Assembly (NCBI GenBank): GCA_963703325.1
Contig: OY969805.1
Span: 2,604,001-2,668,000, forward strand
Reading direction: 5' to 3'
DNA from: Aquilonibacter sp963703325
GTDB taxonomy: Bacteria; Vulcanimicrobiota; Vulcanimicrobiia; Vulcanimicrobiales; Vulcanimicrobiaceae
DNA: 64,000 nucleotides
In this document: in pieces, positions 52,086-60,087 of the stretch
Position numbering within the stretch: position 1 is the first letter of the stretch
How the letters are laid out: each line of letters starts with the position of its first letter
Translations under genes and position numbers: made by a program
The notes under the pieces: model-generated
Database searches by the model: none
What the model was told of the DNA's origin: nothing
Seen by the model: only the letters and a program-made list of their open reading frames with translations

Positions 52086-53522
52086 CTAACGGCGGTCGCG
52101 CATTCCGTGCTCCGAACCTTCAGCCGCATCGTGCGGCTTCGGTTTCAGCACTGCGCCGGGATTCATGATACCGGCGGGATCGATCGCGTCTTTGATCGCA
52201 CGCATCAACGCCATCTCGACCGGGCTGCGCTGCTGCGGTAGCTCGTCGCGACGATAGCGCCCGATGCCGTGCTCGGCGGTAATGCTTCCGCCGAACTCGC
52301 GGACGATCGCATGAACGGTGTGGTTGATCTCTGCCCCAGATTGCTGCTCGCCCAGGAGCACGTTGAAGTGGATGTTGCCGTCACCAACGTGTCCGAAAGC
52401 CAGGACCCGCGCGCCGGTATGGGCCTGCTCGACCTCACGCGTAGCGCGCTCGAGAAAGGCGGGAATAGCGGAGATGGGCACAGAGACATCGTGTTTGGCG
52501 CTGCGTCCCGCACGACGTTCATGTTCGGTGATGGTCTCGCGCCAAGCCCAGAGCGCCTGTGCTTGCGTGCTGCTTTCGGCAATAACCCCGTCGGCGGCAT
52601 GTTCCCGTTCGAGTGCAAGGCTCAGTGCCGTTTCGGTGCCCTCGCGCAAGCCGGCAAGGGCTGACGCGGCTTCGATGAGCAGATACCACGGCTGCGCGGC
52701 AATCGGACGCACCAGCTGCGGTTCGTGTTCGAGTCGCAGCGCTACGGTTCGTTCGCTGAGCAGCTCTGCGCCGACCAGCGCCTCCCCGAGCGACTCTTGC
52801 ACGTCACTGAACGCCGCGACCGCGTCCTGCGTGCTGCGCACGCCGAGGAGCCCCGTCGCGCGGTGCGCCGGTCGAGGGAAGAGGCGTAGCACCGCGGCGG
52901 TGATAATGCCGAGCGTTCCTTCGGCCCCGATGAAGAATTGCTTCCAATCGTAGCCGGCGTTGTCTTTACGCAGCGCGCGCATGCCGTCGGCGATGTCGCC
53001 GTTCGGCAAGACGACCTCGAGACCCAACACCAGCGCGCGCATCGTGCCGTAGCGCAGAACGGCCGTGCCGCCTGCGTTGGTTGAAATCAACCCGCCGATC
53101 TGCGCGCTGCCCTCGGCGGCAAGCGAGAGCGGAAAGAATCGTCGCGCTTCTTCTGCAGCCGCCTGCACGTCGGCGAGCACGCAGCCGGCATCGACGCTGA
53201 TGGTGAACGCGAGTGGATCGAGATCGCGAATCGCGCGCAGGCGACCGAGATTGAGTACGATCGCGTCCTTGAGGTCGAGCGGCGTTGCGCCGGCTGCCAA
53301 ACCGGTGTTGCCGCCCTGTGGCACGATGGCGACGCCGGCGTCGACACACAGGCGAACGCACGCGGCGACGGCCCGGGTGTCGGGCGGACGCACAACCGCG
53401 CGTGCCGTTCCGACAAATACGCCGCGCCAATCGGTAAGGTACGGTGCAATAGCGTTGGGTTCGGTCAACAGACCGCTCGTGCCGCAGATGGCGGCGAGAC
53501 GTTCGAGGAAGCCGCCGTTCAC
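52086..53522 (-). CDS. FAD-linked 2-hydroxyacid oxidase (GlcD/D-lactate dehydrogenase type)
   Basis: A 478-residue flavoprotein from GTG 53522. The FAD-binding PCMH domain has PQGGNTGLAAGATPLDLKD, AEGSAQIGGLISTNAGGTAV and the WKQFFIGAEGTLGII stretch. The C-terminal FAD-linked oxidase domain contains the catalytic region GHVGDGNIHFNVL and AEHGIGRYRRDEL. It oxidises a 2-hydroxyacid such as D-lactate, D-2-hydroxyglutarate or glycolate. The start overlaps the ketopantoate reductase stop by 4 bases (GTGA), so the two form one operon. An iron-sulfur partner is at 39127. Confidence 0.9.
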   Translation of the reverse strand: MNGGFLERLAAICGTSGLLTEPNAIAPYLTDWRGVFVGTARAVVRPPDTRAVAACVRLCVDAGVAIVPQGGNTGLAAGATPLDLKDAIVLNLGRLRAIRDLDPLAFTISVDAGCVLADVQAAAEEARRFFPLSLAAEGSAQIGGLISTNAGGTAVLRYGTMRALVLGLEVVLPNGDIADGMRALRKDNAGYDWKQFFIGAEGTLGIITAAVLRLFPRPAHRATGLLGVRSTQDAVAAFSDVQESLGEALVGAELLSERTVALRLEHEPQLVRPIAAQPWYLLIEAASALAGLREGTETALSLALEREHAADGVIAESSTQAQALWAWRETITEHERRAGRSAKHDVSVPISAIPAFLERATREVEQAHTGARVLAFGHVGDGNIHFNVLLGEQQSGAEINHTVHAIVREFGGSITAEHGIGRYRRDELPQQRSPVEMALMRAIKDAIDPAGIMNPGAVLKPKPHDAAEGSEHGMRDRR

Positions 53523-54451
53523 GCGCCCGACCGGGCGCGTTGGGCTTCCTTCGCTTTGACGAGGCGAACCATCGCGTCGTTGTACGGCGTCGGCACGCCC
53601 GTCCGCCGGCCGAACGCAACGACCGCGCCGTTGATGTGATCGATTTCGCTCGGGTGTCCCGACTCTAAATCGAAGGCCATCGAACTCTTCGAGTCTGCAC
53701 CGACTTCGATGACCTGGGTGACGTATTGCCACGGGTTGACGAACGGCAGGTTGATCTTCAGTGCTGACGCGACAGCGGCAGCCTCATCCGCCAGCGACTC
53801 TGCCAAGTGCGCGGCGTTCGCGTTTTTGGCGATTTCACCAGTTTCGCAATCGAGCAGCGCCGAGAGCGCGTTGATCGCGGCATTGGCGACGAGTTTGCCC
53901 CACAAGTGGGGGCGGATGTCGTAAACGACCGACGCTCGTAGACCCGACCGCGTCAGGACGTCGGCGATCGTGCGCGACGTGGCGGGTGCCGCCGACGCCG
54001 AACCGATCAGTGTCGTGCCGGTTCCTGAGCTGCGCGAGCGTCCCGGACTGGTAGTGATCGAGGATTCGGTCGTGACGCCGAGGACCACGGGTACGGCGCC
54101 GCCGAGCGCCGTTTTGATCGCGTCGTCGTTGCCCACGCCGTTCTGCAATGAGATCACCGGGGTCGCGGGGTTCAACTCGCCGGCAAACGGCCGCAACGCG
54201 CGCAGCGTGTCGACGGCTTTGACGAACAGGAAGAGCATTTGCGATCCAAAGAGTTCGCGCGCATTGCTCGCCACGTGGACGCGGCGCGCCTTCTCGTCGT
54301 TGAGTTGCAAACCGTGTTTAGCGATCGCGCTGCTGGTTTGCGGATTCGCGTCGAGAACCGTTACGTCGGCGTTCTGCGACAAATGGTAACCAAACAGGGT
54401 TCCCATCGACCCCGCGCCGATGATGCCGATCTTCAAGCGCTCCGGGCTCAC
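53519..54451 (-). CDS. panE: 2-dehydropantoate 2-reductase (ketopantoate reductase)
   Basis: Reduces ketopantoate to pantoate with NADPH for coenzyme A synthesis. GTG 54451 gives 310 residues with the nucleotide loop KIGIIGAGSMGTLFGYHL, the LFVKAVDTLRAL region, SLQNGVGNDD and the catalytic Lys in RPHLWGKLVANAAINALSAL followed by the conserved Glu/Asn helix. Family membership is clear. The frame is open further upstream but that stretch overlaps the mlaD gene. The panE-like superfamily also includes other reductases, so the substrate is likely but not proved. Confidence 0.85.
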   Translation of the reverse strand: MSPERLKIGIIGAGSMGTLFGYHLSQNADVTVLDANPQTSSAIAKHGLQLNDEKARRVHVASNARELFGSQMLFLFVKAVDTLRALRPFAGELNPATPVISLQNGVGNDDAIKTALGGAVPVVLGVTTESSITTSPGRSRSSGTGTTLIGSASAAPATSRTIADVLTRSGLRASVVYDIRPHLWGKLVANAAINALSALLDCETGEIAKNANAAHLAESLADEAAAVASALKINLPFVNPWQYVTQVIEVGADSKSSMAFDLESGHPSEIDHINGAVVAFGRRTGVPTPYNDAMVRLVKAKEAQRARSGA

Positions 54452-54461
54452 GCGGTCACCG

Positions 54462-56021
54462 CTATGGGATCTTGGTTTGGAAGCCGTAGGTAAAGCGACG
54501 CTCTGCATGATTGATTGCGCGTTCGCCGATAAAAAGCTCCCAGTTCTTCGCGAGATGGAGATTACCGTAGACATCGATCTCGGGCCGCTGCGGATTGTAG
54601 ATCTTGGTATCGAAGCCGAACACGCCGTCGTTGTACGCGCCCAAGAAGCCGAGTTGCGAATACAACACGCCCCCGCCGACCCGGATCGTCGGCGAGAGTT
54701 TTTCGATCAGCGCAGCGTTGGCGGTCGTGCCGTAGCCGATGTCGTTGGCACCGACCAGCAAGCTCGTTGAATTATTCGGAAGCACGACCGCGTTGATGTC
54801 GCTCTCCGGACCGCGATCGGCGTTATAGAGCGGATTGGGGCAGCACACCGTCTGCGTGGACAGCTCGCTCATCCGCAGTTGAATCGAGATCAGGTTGCTC
54901 GCGATATCCGCCAACCGATGCTGCAGATGCAGCGACTCTCCCGTTACCGGGGGGTGCATCGCCCCTGGAGACGACTCTACCGTGGGCATACCCGGCAGCG
55001 GCGGGGCGGGCGAAAAGCTGGCGATCGGATACGGCGTCGCGTTCGTATCGACGCCGTAGACGCTGCTGGTCCCGCCGAACTCGCTCAGGAGCGAATTCGC
55101 CCGCTGCATCGTCGCATCGAGGTTGGCAATCGTGTTCTTGACTTGGGCTTGCGTCTGCGGATCGCCGGTGACCTTACGCAGGTCGCTGGTGAGGTCGGCG
55201 ATGTTTTTGGTGGTATCGGCGATGTTCTTGGTCGTCGCGAGCACGTTACTCTTGAGATTTGGGTCGGTTGCCAGCGACTGCAGCGAGGCCATCGACTGGT
55301 TGAGCGCGCGCGACGTTTGGTCGAAGTTCGTCAACATATCGTTGATCTTCTTCGAGTTGAGCTGTGTCGTGTCGTTGAGCGTTCCGGTAAGCGCAACGAT
55401 GTTCGCGCTCGCCTGCGCAAGGCTCGTCTGCAGCTGGCTCGAGAGCGAGCCTAGATCGCTTTTCATCGCCAGCGTCAACTGATCGGCATTGGTGAGGGTC
55501 GATTGCAGGGTATCGAGTAGCTTGGGCTCGCGCTTCTCCAGCTCGCTGAGCATGGCGTCGAGCTTCACCACTTCGCCTTGCCCTTGCTCGAGCAAATCGG
55601 CGATGGTCGCCGTGTTCGTCCCTTGCGGCTGCTCGGCGATCGGCAGTACTTCGCGCGGCATCGTCGGCAGCGGGGGCGCACCGGGCACCGGACGCGGCGG
55701 CACGATGATCAAACTCGGGTCGCCGGTAAGCGGCGCTTGAATCAAGAACCGCGACGCGAGCGGAATCCCAACGTCGCGATTGACCGCCAGAATGACATCG
55801 ACCGTGTTGTCCGGCAACAGCGTAATGGTATCGACCGTACCGACGGTGACACCAGAAAAGTACACCAACGCCCCCGAGTGCAGCCCCGCCGCGGACACAA
55901 AGTGTACGCCAATCCGGTACCCCGTATGCCGCGTTCCAAAGTCGGTGATCACGTAGAACACGCCGAACAACAGCAAAAGCGCAAGCAATGCGAACGCCCC
56001 AACCTGTGCCTGCTTACTCAT
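54462..56021 (-). CDS. mlaD: MlaD-like MCE protein with C-terminal barrel-like domain
   Basis: Lipid-transport protein of the Mla pathway, 519 residues. A membrane helix (residues 8-28) anchors it in the inner membrane. The MCE domain covers about 35-110 (FVSAAGLHSGALVYFSGVTV and LIQAPLTGDPSLIIV). A Pro-rich linker precedes long helices with Gln/Thr/Asn heptads (about 140-310). The last 140 residues are beta-rich with repeated aromatic-ended strands (LLVGANDIGYG, IRVGGGVLYSQLGF, YGNLHLAKNWELFIG, RRFTYGFQTKIP). This resembles the MlaD-barrel fusion known in Veillonella, in which one protein bridges both membranes. It starts 186 bases behind the mlaF end. Confidence 0.85.
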   Translation of the reverse strand: MSKQAQVGAFALLALLLLFGVFYVITDFGTRHTGYRIGVHFVSAAGLHSGALVYFSGVTVGTVDTITLLPDNTVDVILAVNRDVGIPLASRFLIQAPLTGDPSLIIVPPRPVPGAPPLPTMPREVLPIAEQPQGTNTATIADLLEQGQGEVVKLDAMLSELEKREPKLLDTLQSTLTNADQLTLAMKSDLGSLSSQLQTSLAQASANIVALTGTLNDTTQLNSKKINDMLTNFDQTSRALNQSMASLQSLATDPNLKSNVLATTKNIADTTKNIADLTSDLRKVTGDPQTQAQVKNTIANLDATMQRANSLLSEFGGTSSVYGVDTNATPYPIASFSPAPPLPGMPTVESSPGAMHPPVTGESLHLQHRLADIASNLISIQLRMSELSTQTVCCPNPLYNADRGPESDINAVVLPNNSTSLLVGANDIGYGTTANAALIEKLSPTIRVGGGVLYSQLGFLGAYNDGVFGFDTKIYNPQRPEIDVYGNLHLAKNWELFIGERAINHAERRFTYGFQTKIP

Positions 56022-56207
56022 TGCCCGCTTCTTACTCTGCGTCGCATGCTATTGCCTCGTGCTCGACGTGGTTCCGATGGACCTATGCAGTGAGGAAACG
56101 TTCTTTGGGCGCGCCCTCGGGGAATGCCGGCTTGCCGTCACGTGTCGCGCGCCGTGGTCTGGGGGCCCCACGCAGTGGGGGGGCGGAGGCTAGGCCGAAG
56201 CGCCTTT
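56022..56207. other. Intergenic gap between mlaF and mlaD with a hairpin
   Basis: This 186-base gap separates the leftward mlaF and mlaD. It holds CCCCAC-GCA-GTGGGG (56166-56180), a 6-bp perfect stem with a GCA loop like that after rsgA (26895-26897), and a GC-rich stretch. The gap probably contains a promoter for mlaD-panE, but I see no clear -35/-10 pair. No T-run follows the hairpin on either strand. Confidence 0.4.
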
Positions 56208-56963
56208 TCAAATCGGTATCGGCCCCACTTCAGAGCCCGCGATAAATTGCTGGACGATGGGGTTGGCGGAGCGTTTGATCTCATCCACTGTGCCGTAGGC
56301 GATCACGGCGCCTTCGAAGAGCATCGCCACATAGTCGGCCATCATGTAGATCGATTGCAGGTCGTGCGAGATGACGACCGCCGTCCCGTTGAGCTTCTGA
56401 CGCAAGCGTACGATCGTGTCGGTGATGAGGTGGGTGACGATTGGATCCAGACCGGTCGTCGGTTCGTCGTAGAGGATGAGTTCGGGGCGCGTGACGATCG
56501 CGCGGGCGAATCCGGCGCGCTTGAGCATGCCGCCCGAAAGTTCGCTCGGCAGGCTGTCGAAGGTGTGACTCAGGCCGACGGAATCGAGCGCATCTTCGAC
56601 CATCTTGCGAATGTCGGCATCCGAATCATGGGTGTGCTCGCGCAGCGGCAGCGCGACGTTCTCGCCGACGGTCAAGCTGTCGAGCAGCGCGGCGAACTGG
56701 AACGAAAGACTGATGCTGCGCCGGACTTCGTTCAACTCGTGCTCGGGAATGTGGCAGATGTCGATGTTACGGACGTAGACGTGGCCGTCGTTGGGCTTGC
56801 TCAGACCGTCTAAGATCCGTAGGATCGTCGATTTGCCGGCGCCGGAGAGTCCGATGATGCAGGTGATCGCGCCTTCGACCACGTCGAGACTGCAATTCTT
56901 GAGGATCACCTTGTCGCCATAGGCGAGCGTCACGTCGTCCAAGCGCGCAATGATCTCCGGCAC
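56208..56963 (-). CDS. mlaF: Mla-type ABC transporter ATPase
   Basis: Powers MCE-type lipid transport. It has 251 residues from GTG 56963, which lies one base after the mlaE stop; a TTG at 56987 is also open. Walker A is GLSGAGKST, the signature is SELSGGMLKRAGF, Walker B is LILYDEPTTGLDP and the switch His is in VVISHDLQS. These match MlaF/Ttg2A ATPases. It belongs to the rph-orf-mlaE-mlaF run, whose starts and stops overlap, so all are likely coexpressed. Confidence 0.93.
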   Translation of the reverse strand: MPEIIARLDDVTLAYGDKVILKNCSLDVVEGAITCIIGLSGAGKSTILRILDGLSKPNDGHVYVRNIDICHIPEHELNEVRRSISLSFQFAALLDSLTVGENVALPLREHTHDSDADIRKMVEDALDSVGLSHTFDSLPSELSGGMLKRAGFARAIVTRPELILYDEPTTGLDPIVTHLITDTIVRLRQKLNGTAVVISHDLQSIYMMADYVAMLFEGAVIAYGTVDEIKRSANPIVQQFIAGSEVGPIPI

Positions 56964-56964
56964 G

Positions 56965-57741
56965 TCAATGCGCGCCGAAGAGAACAAACGAGAGGATGAA
57001 GTTCGAGACGAAGATCGCGATGATCGAGATCACGACCGCACCGGTCGTGGCGGCCCCGACACCGGCAGCGCCGCCGCGCGTCGAGAGTCCCTGGTACGCG
57101 CCGACCAGCGCGATGATTGCCGCGAACACGAGCGATTTGATCAAACCCTTGACAACGTCTTCGAAACCGACCGCCTGGCGCGCCGAGGTGAGGAACGTGT
57201 CGGGCGAGATATGCGCGTAGGCCTGGGCAATCCACATCCCGCCGCCGATCGAAACGACGTCGGCGAAAATCGTGAGCAGCGGCAGCATCACCAGCATCGC
57301 GAGGAGCCGAGGCAACACGAGGAACCGCGGGACTTCCAAACCCATCGAGGTCAGCGCGTCGATTTGTTCGGTGACGACCATCGATCCGAGCTCAGCGGCG
57401 ATCGCCGCTCCCGCCCGTCCAGCCACGACAACGGCGGTGAGCATTGGACCGAGTTCGCGCACCGAACTGTAGGCAACGGCACCGCCGACCACGCTGGCGA
57501 AGCCGTACTGCACGGCCTGCACGGCCGACTCGAGCGATATGACCATGCCGGTGAAGAGTGAGGTCAAGATGACGATCGAAAGCGATTGAAAGCCGAGAAA
57601 GTAACACTGATTGATCGTCTCGATAAACCGGATGCGCAAACGTCCGAGGAATCCCAACGACTCGCTGCCGAGAATCACGATCCCCCCGGCATATTCAAAG
57701 AAGCCGATCGTCGCGCGGCCGAAGCGATCCAACACCTTCAT
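56965..57741 (-). CDS. mlaE: Mla-type ABC permease
   Basis: Integral membrane subunit of the MCE lipid transporter, 258 residues. About five to six hydrophobic segments are visible. Conserved MlaE phrases include IVILTSLFTGMVISLESAVQ, VRELGPMLTAVVVAGRAGAA, AELGSMVVTEQIDAL and VPRFLVLPRLLAMLVMLP. ATG 57741 overlaps the preceding gene's stop by 4 bases. Together with mlaF and mlaD it should move phospholipids between membranes; no mlaB, mlaC or mlaA gene is in view, consistent with the streamlined bridge layout. Confidence 0.94.
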   Translation of the reverse strand: MKVLDRFGRATIGFFEYAGGIVILGSESLGFLGRLRIRFIETINQCYFLGFQSLSIVILTSLFTGMVISLESAVQAVQYGFASVVGGAVAYSSVRELGPMLTAVVVAGRAGAAIAAELGSMVVTEQIDALTSMGLEVPRFLVLPRLLAMLVMLPLLTIFADVVSIGGGMWIAQAYAHISPDTFLTSARQAVGFEDVVKGLIKSLVFAAIIALVGAYQGLSTRGGAAGVGAATTGAVVISIIAIFVSNFILSFVLFGAH

Positions 57742-58076
57742 GTGATGCCCACTGCGACTGCGTCGAGTTCGTCGAGCACCGCTCGCGTCGCTTCGATGCG
57801 TTTGACCGCCACGCCACGTTCCGCCGTCAAGTTGAACTGGACTTGATTGAGCTGCTCGAGGCGCCGATCGACATCACGGAGATGTCCGCGCGCTTCACGT
57901 TCGAAGCTCGTGAAGTACCGCCGCACGGCCGAGCAATAGTCGGCGCGCTGACGTTCGTCGAACGATCCGGCGGCAAGCACCGCCTGCGCTGCGTCTTGGG
58001 CCTTGCGCATCGCGCGATCGGTGATGTGAAAATTCCCGACCTGCGCGACGAGCGCCGCGACGCGATCCTCAGACAC
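57738..58076 (-). CDS. Coiled-coil protein of unknown function
   Basis: A 112-residue soluble protein from GTG 58076, which overlaps the rph stop by 8 bases. It is mostly helical with heptads (FDERQRADYCSAVRRYFTSF, RRLEQLNQVQFNLTAERG, RIEATRAVLDELDAVAVG). It has no signal peptide or membrane segment. Coupling to both rph and mlaE by overlaps suggests it is made with them. I do not recognise the family. Confidence 0.6.
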   Translation of the reverse strand: MSEDRVAALVAQVGNFHITDRAMRKAQDAAQAVLAAGSFDERQRADYCSAVRRYFTSFEREARGHLRDVDRRLEQLNQVQFNLTAERGVAVKRIEATRAVLDELDAVAVGIT

Positions 58077-58797
58077 GCGCCGGGGCCCCGAGGGTGTCGC
58101 GCTGGCGCTGGAAGATTTCAAAAATGCCGCGTTCGGCCATCGTCAGGAGCCGGTCGAGCTCCGCTCGATCGAAGGGCGCCGCTTCGGCCGTGCCTTGGAT
58201 CTCGACGAATTTGCCGGCATCGGTCATGAAGACGTTCATATCGGTATGCGCGCTCGAATCCTCGTCGTAGGCGAGATCGAGCATCGGAATGCCGTGTACG
58301 ATGCCCACGCTAATTGCCGCGACCATCCCGGTGAGCGGCCACTTCGCTCCGGCGAACTCGGGAATAGCACGCAGTGCGAGCGCAAGCGCGACGTAGGCGC
58401 CGGTGACCGAAGCGGTGCGGGTGCCGCCATCAGCTTGCAGCACGTCGCAGTCGATCCACACGGTCCGCTCGCCGAGCTTGGCCGTGTCGGTGACCGCGCG
58501 CAACGCTCGCCCGATGATCCGTTGAATCTCGTGCGTACGTCCGCCGACGCGCCCTTTCGCCGATTCACGCTGGGTCCGCTCCTGCGTGGCGCGCGGCAGC
58601 ATCGCGTACTCGGCGCTCACCCAGCCGAGGCCTTTGCCCTTGAGCCACGGCGGAACGCGGTCCTCGACGGTTGCCGCGCAGAGTACACGGGTGTTCCCGA
58701 CGCTGATAAGTGCGCTGCCCTCGGCGTACTTGAGGAAACCGGGCTCGATCGTGATGGGGCGCAATTGGTCGGGAGCTCGCCCGTCGCTTCGCGTCAT
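58069..58797 (-). CDS. rph: Ribonuclease PH
   Basis: Phosphorolytic 3'-exoribonuclease maturing tRNA 3' ends. ATG 58797 gives 242 residues, the usual length. Characteristic phrases are SDGRAPDQLRPITIEPGFL, GNTRVLCAATVED, YAMLPRATQERTQRESAKG, RTHEIQRIIGRALRAVTD and DCDVLQADGGTRTASVTGAY, which form the phosphate and RNA sites. It is the first gene of the mla run. A much longer open frame upstream is not used. Confidence 0.97.
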   Translation of the reverse strand: MTRSDGRAPDQLRPITIEPGFLKYAEGSALISVGNTRVLCAATVEDRVPPWLKGKGLGWVSAEYAMLPRATQERTQRESAKGRVGGRTHEIQRIIGRALRAVTDTAKLGERTVWIDCDVLQADGGTRTASVTGAYVALALALRAIPEFAGAKWPLTGMVAAISVGIVHGIPMLDLAYDEDSSAHTDMNVFMTDAGKFVEIQGTAEAAPFDRAELDRLLTMAERGIFEIFQRQRDTLGAPARV

Positions 58798-58873
58798 ACG
58801 GGGGTCTCTTTGGCGCACCGCGCAGGCATTCCGCCTATCCTCAATCAAACCGCCTGGTGTCTGGAGGAGTCGT

Positions 58874-59236
58874 ATGAAGCATTTTTCTGCTCCGCTCATC
58901 GCGGCATTGGTTCTCGTTCCGGCGCTTGCGCAGGCGGCGGTCATTTCCGTCTCGCCACCGACGCTCGTCCTCCAAATCGGCGGTAAAGTCTTCGGAAAAG
59001 TCAGCGCGAGCGCGGCAAGTTCGCATCTTGTGCTTGCTCCATCGACCTGCTTCTCCACCGCGGGATCGCCGCGCGATATTCTCCGGGCGACCGGCGTGAA
59101 CAAATCCGAGTCGGGCAAGTTCACGACGCTGAGCGTCGACGTTCGTGCGCAGCACCCGGGGAAATGCATCATTAAATTCCAGAGCGAATCGCACTTCGCG
59201 ACGATCGACGTGATCGTGAAGCCGGAGGAACCGTGA
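58874..59236 (+). CDS. Secreted protein of unknown function
   Basis: ATG 58874 with GGAGGAG just upstream encodes 120 residues. A signal peptide (APLIAALVLVPALAQAA) is followed by a beta-sandwich-like domain (VISVSPPTLVLQIGGKVFG, KFTTLSVDVRAQHPGKCIIK) with two cysteines that could form a disulfide. It is overlapped 4 bases by the next gene, whose start VIVKLTPAVLVL suggests a similar exported protein. The pair may form a two-protein envelope unit. No family is recognised. Confidence 0.65.
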   Translation: MKHFSAPLIAALVLVPALAQAAVISVSPPTLVLQIGGKVFGKVSASAASSHLVLAPSTCFSTAGSPRDILRATGVNKSESGKFTTLSVDVRAQHPGKCIIKFQSESHFATIDVIVKPEEP

Positions 59237-59925
59237 TCGTGAAATTGACGCCTGCCGTACTCGTCCTCGCGTTCGCGCTCGTCCCTGCCGTCGTTCGCGC
59301 GGCCGAGCTGTCGGTAAAGCCCACGTCGATCGTGTGGAATGCCGGCCAAACACCTCGAATCACGGTGCAGTACTTCACCGACGGCCGCCCCGGCAACAGC
59401 CGGGTCGAGAACGGGTGTCCAGGCCTGCTCGTGAACAGCGGGGGGCGGACCGTGAATCGTACGGGCGGTAAGTGGGAGGAAACGGCGGACTTCACCCTGC
59501 GCGTCAATCCCGCTTCGGGCCGCCGAGAACCGTGTTCGCTTCGGTTTGTGTATGGCGAGAAAATCGCGAGCGTGTCGGTTTCGTTCCCGCAAGCGGAGCG
59601 GCCGGCCAATTACGGTGTGCTCTTGCTCGATCCAGCGGCGGTCGTCGTGCAGTCCGGACAGTCGGTGCGCGTAACCGCGCGCATCGTGGGCCCAAGGCGA
59701 GAACCTATCTTAGGTTCGGAGGTTAGGTGCCGCCCGCTCGGCGTTATTCTCGGCAGCCCAGATTTTGTAACGCGCAACGGCAGAGGTTCGGCGAGTGACG
59801 GCCCCGTGGAAACGGTTGAGGTCTTCACGGCGCGCTCGATAGGTCGGGCGTCCCCGGGCACCTGCGAGTTCGAATTCCGGACGATGGAGACGCGCAAGCT
59901 CGTGCCCGTGACGGTCAAGCCGTAA
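59233..59925 (+). CDS. Secreted protein of unknown function, two Ig-like domains
   Basis: GTG 59233 overlaps the previous stop by 4 bases. The 230-residue protein starts with a signal peptide (LTPAVLVLAFALVPAVVRAA). Two beta-sandwich-like parts follow: residues about 25-120 with a Cys in GCPGLLVNSGGR and one in REPCSLRF, and 125-225 with a Cys in EVRCRPLG and one in PGTCEFEFRTME. It is probably periplasmic or surface exposed. It shares the beta-rich style of its neighbour and may be a diverged relative. Its stop lies inside the convergent small gene. Confidence 0.6.
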   Translation: MIVKLTPAVLVLAFALVPAVVRAAELSVKPTSIVWNAGQTPRITVQYFTDGRPGNSRVENGCPGLLVNSGGRTVNRTGGKWEETADFTLRVNPASGRREPCSLRFVYGEKIASVSVSFPQAERPANYGVLLLDPAAVVVQSGQSVRVTARIVGPRREPILGSEVRCRPLGVILGSPDFVTRNGRGSASDGPVETVEVFTARSIGRASPGTCEFEFRTMETRKLVPVTVKP

Positions 59926-60073
59926 GACGGTCGTAGATGTGGCGCGCGTACCAATCCGGCCAATCTGCATCCGGATGTCCGAGGCTTTTCTCGTAGATCC
60001 CGTGCGCGTGCTCGGCGTCGCGGAGCAGTTCGGCGAGGCGCGCTACCGGATCGTTGCCGAGATCAACTTGCAT
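59915..60073 (-). CDS. Small 52-residue protein, DWPxWYA type
   Basis: ATG 60073 to TGA 59915 encodes a 52-residue acidic protein. Its end LGHPDADWPDWYARHIYDRL matches a pattern I know from small bacterial proteins of about 50 residues that have an N-terminal helix (VARLAELLRDAEHAHGIYE). Their role is not established. It lies 14 bases upstream of the glmS stop in the same leftward direction and overlaps the end of the convergent gene by 11 bases. It is easily missed because of its size. Confidence 0.7.
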   Translation of the reverse strand: MQVDLGNDPVARLAELLRDAEHAHGIYEKSLGHPDADWPDWYARHIYDRLTA

Positions 60074-60087
60074 AGCGCTAGTATGGC

